Shown here: piece by piece, positions 63,001-64,000 of the stretch
How positions within the stretch are numbered: position 1 is the first letter of the stretch
Layout of the letters: each line of letters starts with the position of its first letter
Source: Kamptonema formosum PCC 6407
GTDB taxonomy: Bacteria > Cyanobacteriota > Cyanobacteriia > Cyanobacteriales > Microcoleaceae
Length of the DNA stretch: 64,000 bases
Direction: 5' to 3'
Assembly: GCF_000332155.1 (NCBI RefSeq)
Contig: NZ_KB235904.1
Span: forward strand, 1,198,490 to 1,262,489
Notes under the pieces: generated by a model
Told to the model about the DNA's origin: nothing
Seen by the model: the letters and a program-made list of their open reading frames with translations, nothing else
The model's database searches: none
Made by a program: the position numbers and the translations under genes

Positions 63001-63164
63001 TTTTTACAACAAAACCTGCTGGTAAAGGTACTGGTTTAGGACTATCAATTAGCTACCAAATTGTGGTTGAACAGCATGGCGGTAAGTTAAGTTGTACTTC
63101 TACCCCAGGACAAGGATCGGAGTTCACGATCGAAATTCCTATTGAAGAAGGGGCTAGGGGCTAG
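60096..63164 (+). CDS. five-PAS hybrid-free sensor histidine kinase
   Basis: Soluble sensor kinase of about 1000 residues with no membrane helix. PAS domains lie at about 30-155 (MFENAVSGIFQTTPDGRYIS), 160-285 (GVKDYAIFMLDTDGLVASWN), 295-420, 470-595 and 597-725, most followed by PAC motifs such as YEGFVEDITQRKYAEAALSE. A coiled coil (QANEDLERRVQERTSQLEEA) follows the third. The HisKA box is IAGVAHEINNPVNSV (about 763), and the ATPase has GNAIDAIDEY, ISDNGPGMSEE and GKGTGLGLSISY. No receiver domain is attached and no response regulator is adjacent. The start is uncertain (TTG 60096, GTG 60129 or ATG 60195). The last residues EGARG and stop come from a heptamer repeat. Confidence 0.93.
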   Translation: MCSLAKKTGTEVGNQQRSNYVLDLVGIEEALHQMEAKYRSMFENAVSGIFQTTPDGRYISANPALARLYGYKSREEMMARLTDIEQQLYVDPKRRDEFVAALQEHDAVSDFESQIYRRDGNIIWISEHARAVRGPNGELLYYEGFVEDITQRKYAEAALSEERERLRLVIEGVKDYAIFMLDTDGLVASWNSGAEGILGYRATEIIGSHFRCFYTQEEIDLGKPAEKLEIATAQGRFEDEGWRVRKDGSQFWANIIVTALRDESGILRGFCQVTQDITEQKRAAEEKTQLITSLQQSEKKFRTLYESTTDAVMLLDENGFLDCNPATLKLFGCNRKDEFTGKHPLEFSPRLQPGGEDSATLVQERMAAALSIGNCRFDWLHCRLDGSEFPAEVLLTSMDIGGKLGLQAVVRDITYRVMAEEALKQANEDLERRVQERTSQLEEAIAQLQSEIAERQKAEAQLRASEEKFSKAFRSSPDPITITSFADGRFIEVNDSFLSLMDYRLDEVIDKTVADLNLWVNVEDRTRLRQVLHEQEVVRNCEYELRMKSGNVVVVLLSAEIINLGDEMCLLAVMTDITDRKAVEEALRESQRALATLMGNLPGMAYRFRNDADRSLEFVSEGCYQLTGYHPDEFVGDRKLSLSEITHPEDQERLWTAVQIALQENRPYQLTYRITSKAGELKWIWEQGIGVFSDSGDVLALEGLIVDITERKQAEDLAVRSQCELREQKTQLEKTLHELQQTQAQLIHTEKMSSLGQMIAGVAHEINNPVNSVCGNLVHVGHYTEDLLNLVELYQQNYPQPVAAIQNTIEEIDLEFLLEDLPKAMSSMHVGADRIREIVRSLRNFSRKDDTKTSLVNIHEGIEGTLLILQSRLKARAAYPEISVVKEYGKLPMIECYAGKINQVFMNLIGNAIDAIDEYNQNRSITEIKANPSLIKIKTEVSSSNAIIRISDNGPGMSEEISKQLFDPFFTTKPAGKGTGLGLSISYQIVVEQHGGKLSCTSTPGQGSEFTIEIPIEEGARG

Positions 63165-63231
63165 GGAAATAAAGGGAAGAGAGAGGTAGAGATTAAGAGA
63201 AATTAGGAACTTTCTTCTTCTCTTGCCCTAT

Positions 63232-63340
63232 TTTCTAGCCCCCAGCCCCTAGCCTTTAACCCCTTCTTCCCTTCTTCCCTTCTTCCCTAGCCCCTAGCCC
63301 CTAGCCCCTAGCCCCTCTTCTCTAGCCCCTAGCCCCTAGC
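63232..63340. repeat. STRR heptamer arrays (TAGCCCC)n with CTTCTTCC units
   Basis: Several blocks of TAGCCCC interrupted by CTTCTTCCC units, between the convergent kinase and RNase HII genes. A further partial array (63154-63168) overlaps the kinase stop. Confidence 0.9.
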
Positions 63341-63344
63341 TATA

Positions 63345-64000
63345 CTATTTTCGACAAGGACTAAAAGAGGTTCGATGGAAAGGGGAGACACCGTAGCGCT
63401 CCAAACCCAATCTATGTTTTGGCGTACCATAACCCTTATTATTTGTCAAGTCATATTCTGGGAATTTTACAGCCATGCGGACGATCAACTCATCGCGCCA
63501 AACCTTAGCAACTATACTAGCCGCAGCAATGACAAGCGATCGCCGATCTCCTTGGATCATCGTTTGTTGCGCGTAGGGGTAGCCAGCCTTGGGAACCACC
63601 AAATTTGGTATCCGCTGATTGCCGTCAATCAGGCAAAGCTCAGGCAAAGTATTGAGTTTTAGAATCGCCCGTTTCATCGCCAGCAGCGAAGCTTGCAAAA
63701 TATTGATCCGGTCGATCTCCCGTACAGACGCTACACCAATTTGGCAATCAACAGCCATAGCCTGGATTTTAACTGCCAACCGCGATCGCGCCGCAGGACT
63801 CAATTGTTTGCTATCCCGCACTCCCAAAGCTGTCAGTTCCTCTAGCGCCTCCGGTGGCAAAATGCAAGCAGCAGCCACCACCGGCCCAAACCACGCTCCC
63901 CTTCCTACCTCATCGACTCCTGCAATCAGGGATGGGGAGAGGGGGAGAGGGGGGGATGGAGGAGATGGGGGAAAGGGGGGAGATGGGGGAGATGGGGGAG
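63345..64000 (-). CDS. rnhB: ribonuclease HII, 5' end not resolved
   Basis: Removes RNA from RNA/DNA hybrids and misincorporated ribonucleotides. Recognisable homology starts at 63929 with LIAGVDEVGRGAWFGPVVAA, containing the catalytic Asp-Glu of the DEVGRG motif, and continues with LGVRDSKQLSPAARSRL, LPELCLIDGNQRIPNL, the third Asp region, KVWRDELIVRMA and GYGTPKHRLGLERYG. No ATG is in frame between 63929 and the window edge; that segment translates to a Pro/Ser run from a GGGGGAGAT repeat and stays open. The true start is probably beyond the window, or is a rare start near 63930. It ends SPCRK plus TAG. Confidence 0.9.
   Translation of the reverse strand, partial: PPSPPSPPFPPSPPSPPLPLSPSLIAGVDEVGRGAWFGPVVAAACILPPEALEELTALGVRDSKQLSPAARSRLAVKIQAMAVDCQIGVASVREIDRINILQASLLAMKRAILKLNTLPELCLIDGNQRIPNLVVPKAGYPYAQQTMIQGDRRSLVIAAASIVAKVWRDELIVRMAVKFPEYDLTNNKGYGTPKHRLGLERYGVSPFHRTSFSPCRK
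63930..64000. repeat. G-rich tandem repeat (GGGGGAGAT-type)
   Basis: Units GGGGGAGAT, GGGGGAAAGG and GGGGAGAGGG run to the window edge and overlap the 5' side of rnhB. Confidence 0.8.

Overview
The window looks like a chromosome piece from a filamentous, non-heterocystous-type cyanobacterium (Oscillatoriales-like). The signs are abundant HIP1 octamers (GCGATCGC), phycobilisome genes, a futA/futB/futC iron transporter, cyanobacteria-restricted families (Ycf23/DUF561, DUF1816, DUF2301, DUF6887/DUF6888) and dense heptanucleotide repeats (TAGCCCC)n and (TAATGGC)n of the STRR type. No rRNA, tRNA or CRISPR array was seen.

Layout. 0-5.3 kb: two nonribosomal peptide synthetase (NRPS) genes on the minus strand, one cut by the window edge, with a plus-strand alpha/beta hydrolase between them. 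5.5-10.4 kb: corrin-ring genes cobL (minus) and cobG-cobH-cobI (plus), with a cobalamin riboswitch before cobG. 10.6-17 kb: ferric iron ABC transporter futA, futB and futC, split by a pentapeptide lipoprotein gene and a complete ISAs1-type insertion sequence with a 10-bp target duplication. 17-24.4 kb: a zinc alcohol dehydrogenase, then a sulfur locus with sulfide:quinone oxidoreductase (minus) divergent from persulfide dioxygenase, two YeeE/YedE half-transporters and a SulP permease. 24.6-30 kb: a minus-strand accessory run with a DUF6888/DUF6887 pair, a DddA-like deaminase toxin plus Imm1 immunity gene, a PD-(D/E)XK-like protein, a double cyclase-domain protein and a GTP cyclohydrolase II. 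30-35.2 kb: mixed housekeeping genes including Ycf23 and dprA. 35.3-38.5 kb: a six-gene minus-strand operon of Rieske protein, DUF442, NifX-like protein, two rhodaneses and DUF2214. 38.5-42.7 kb: a decayed IS630 element, manC, a methyltransferase and an internally deleted tnpB. 42.9-49.8 kb: an LCP protein, an orphan phycobiliprotein plus linker pair, a DUF433/DUF5615 pair, a class A beta-lactamase-like protein, a hydrolase and DUF1816. 49.8-54.5 kb: rlmB, Mini-RNase III, a STAS protein, carA and an aspartic protease. 54.6-57.3 kb: a monomodular A-PCP-TE synthetase with an atypical adenylation pocket. 57.8-64 kb: trpD, a five-PAS histidine kinase and rnhB running off the end.

How genes work together. 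The sqr locus and the Rieske/rhodanese operon, 17.6 kb apart, share an identical 11-bp promoter block followed at exactly the same distance by a CAAWTTG-centred dyad. This suggests one regulator controls both, as a sulfide/persulfide response linked to the quinone pool. The cob genes form one B12-controlled pathway segment, and the fut genes form one Fur-type iron uptake unit. The most unusual items are the sulfur regulon, the free-standing deaminase-Imm1 pair, the A-PCP-TE enzyme lacking the amino-binding Asp, and the orphan phycobiliprotein/linker pair.
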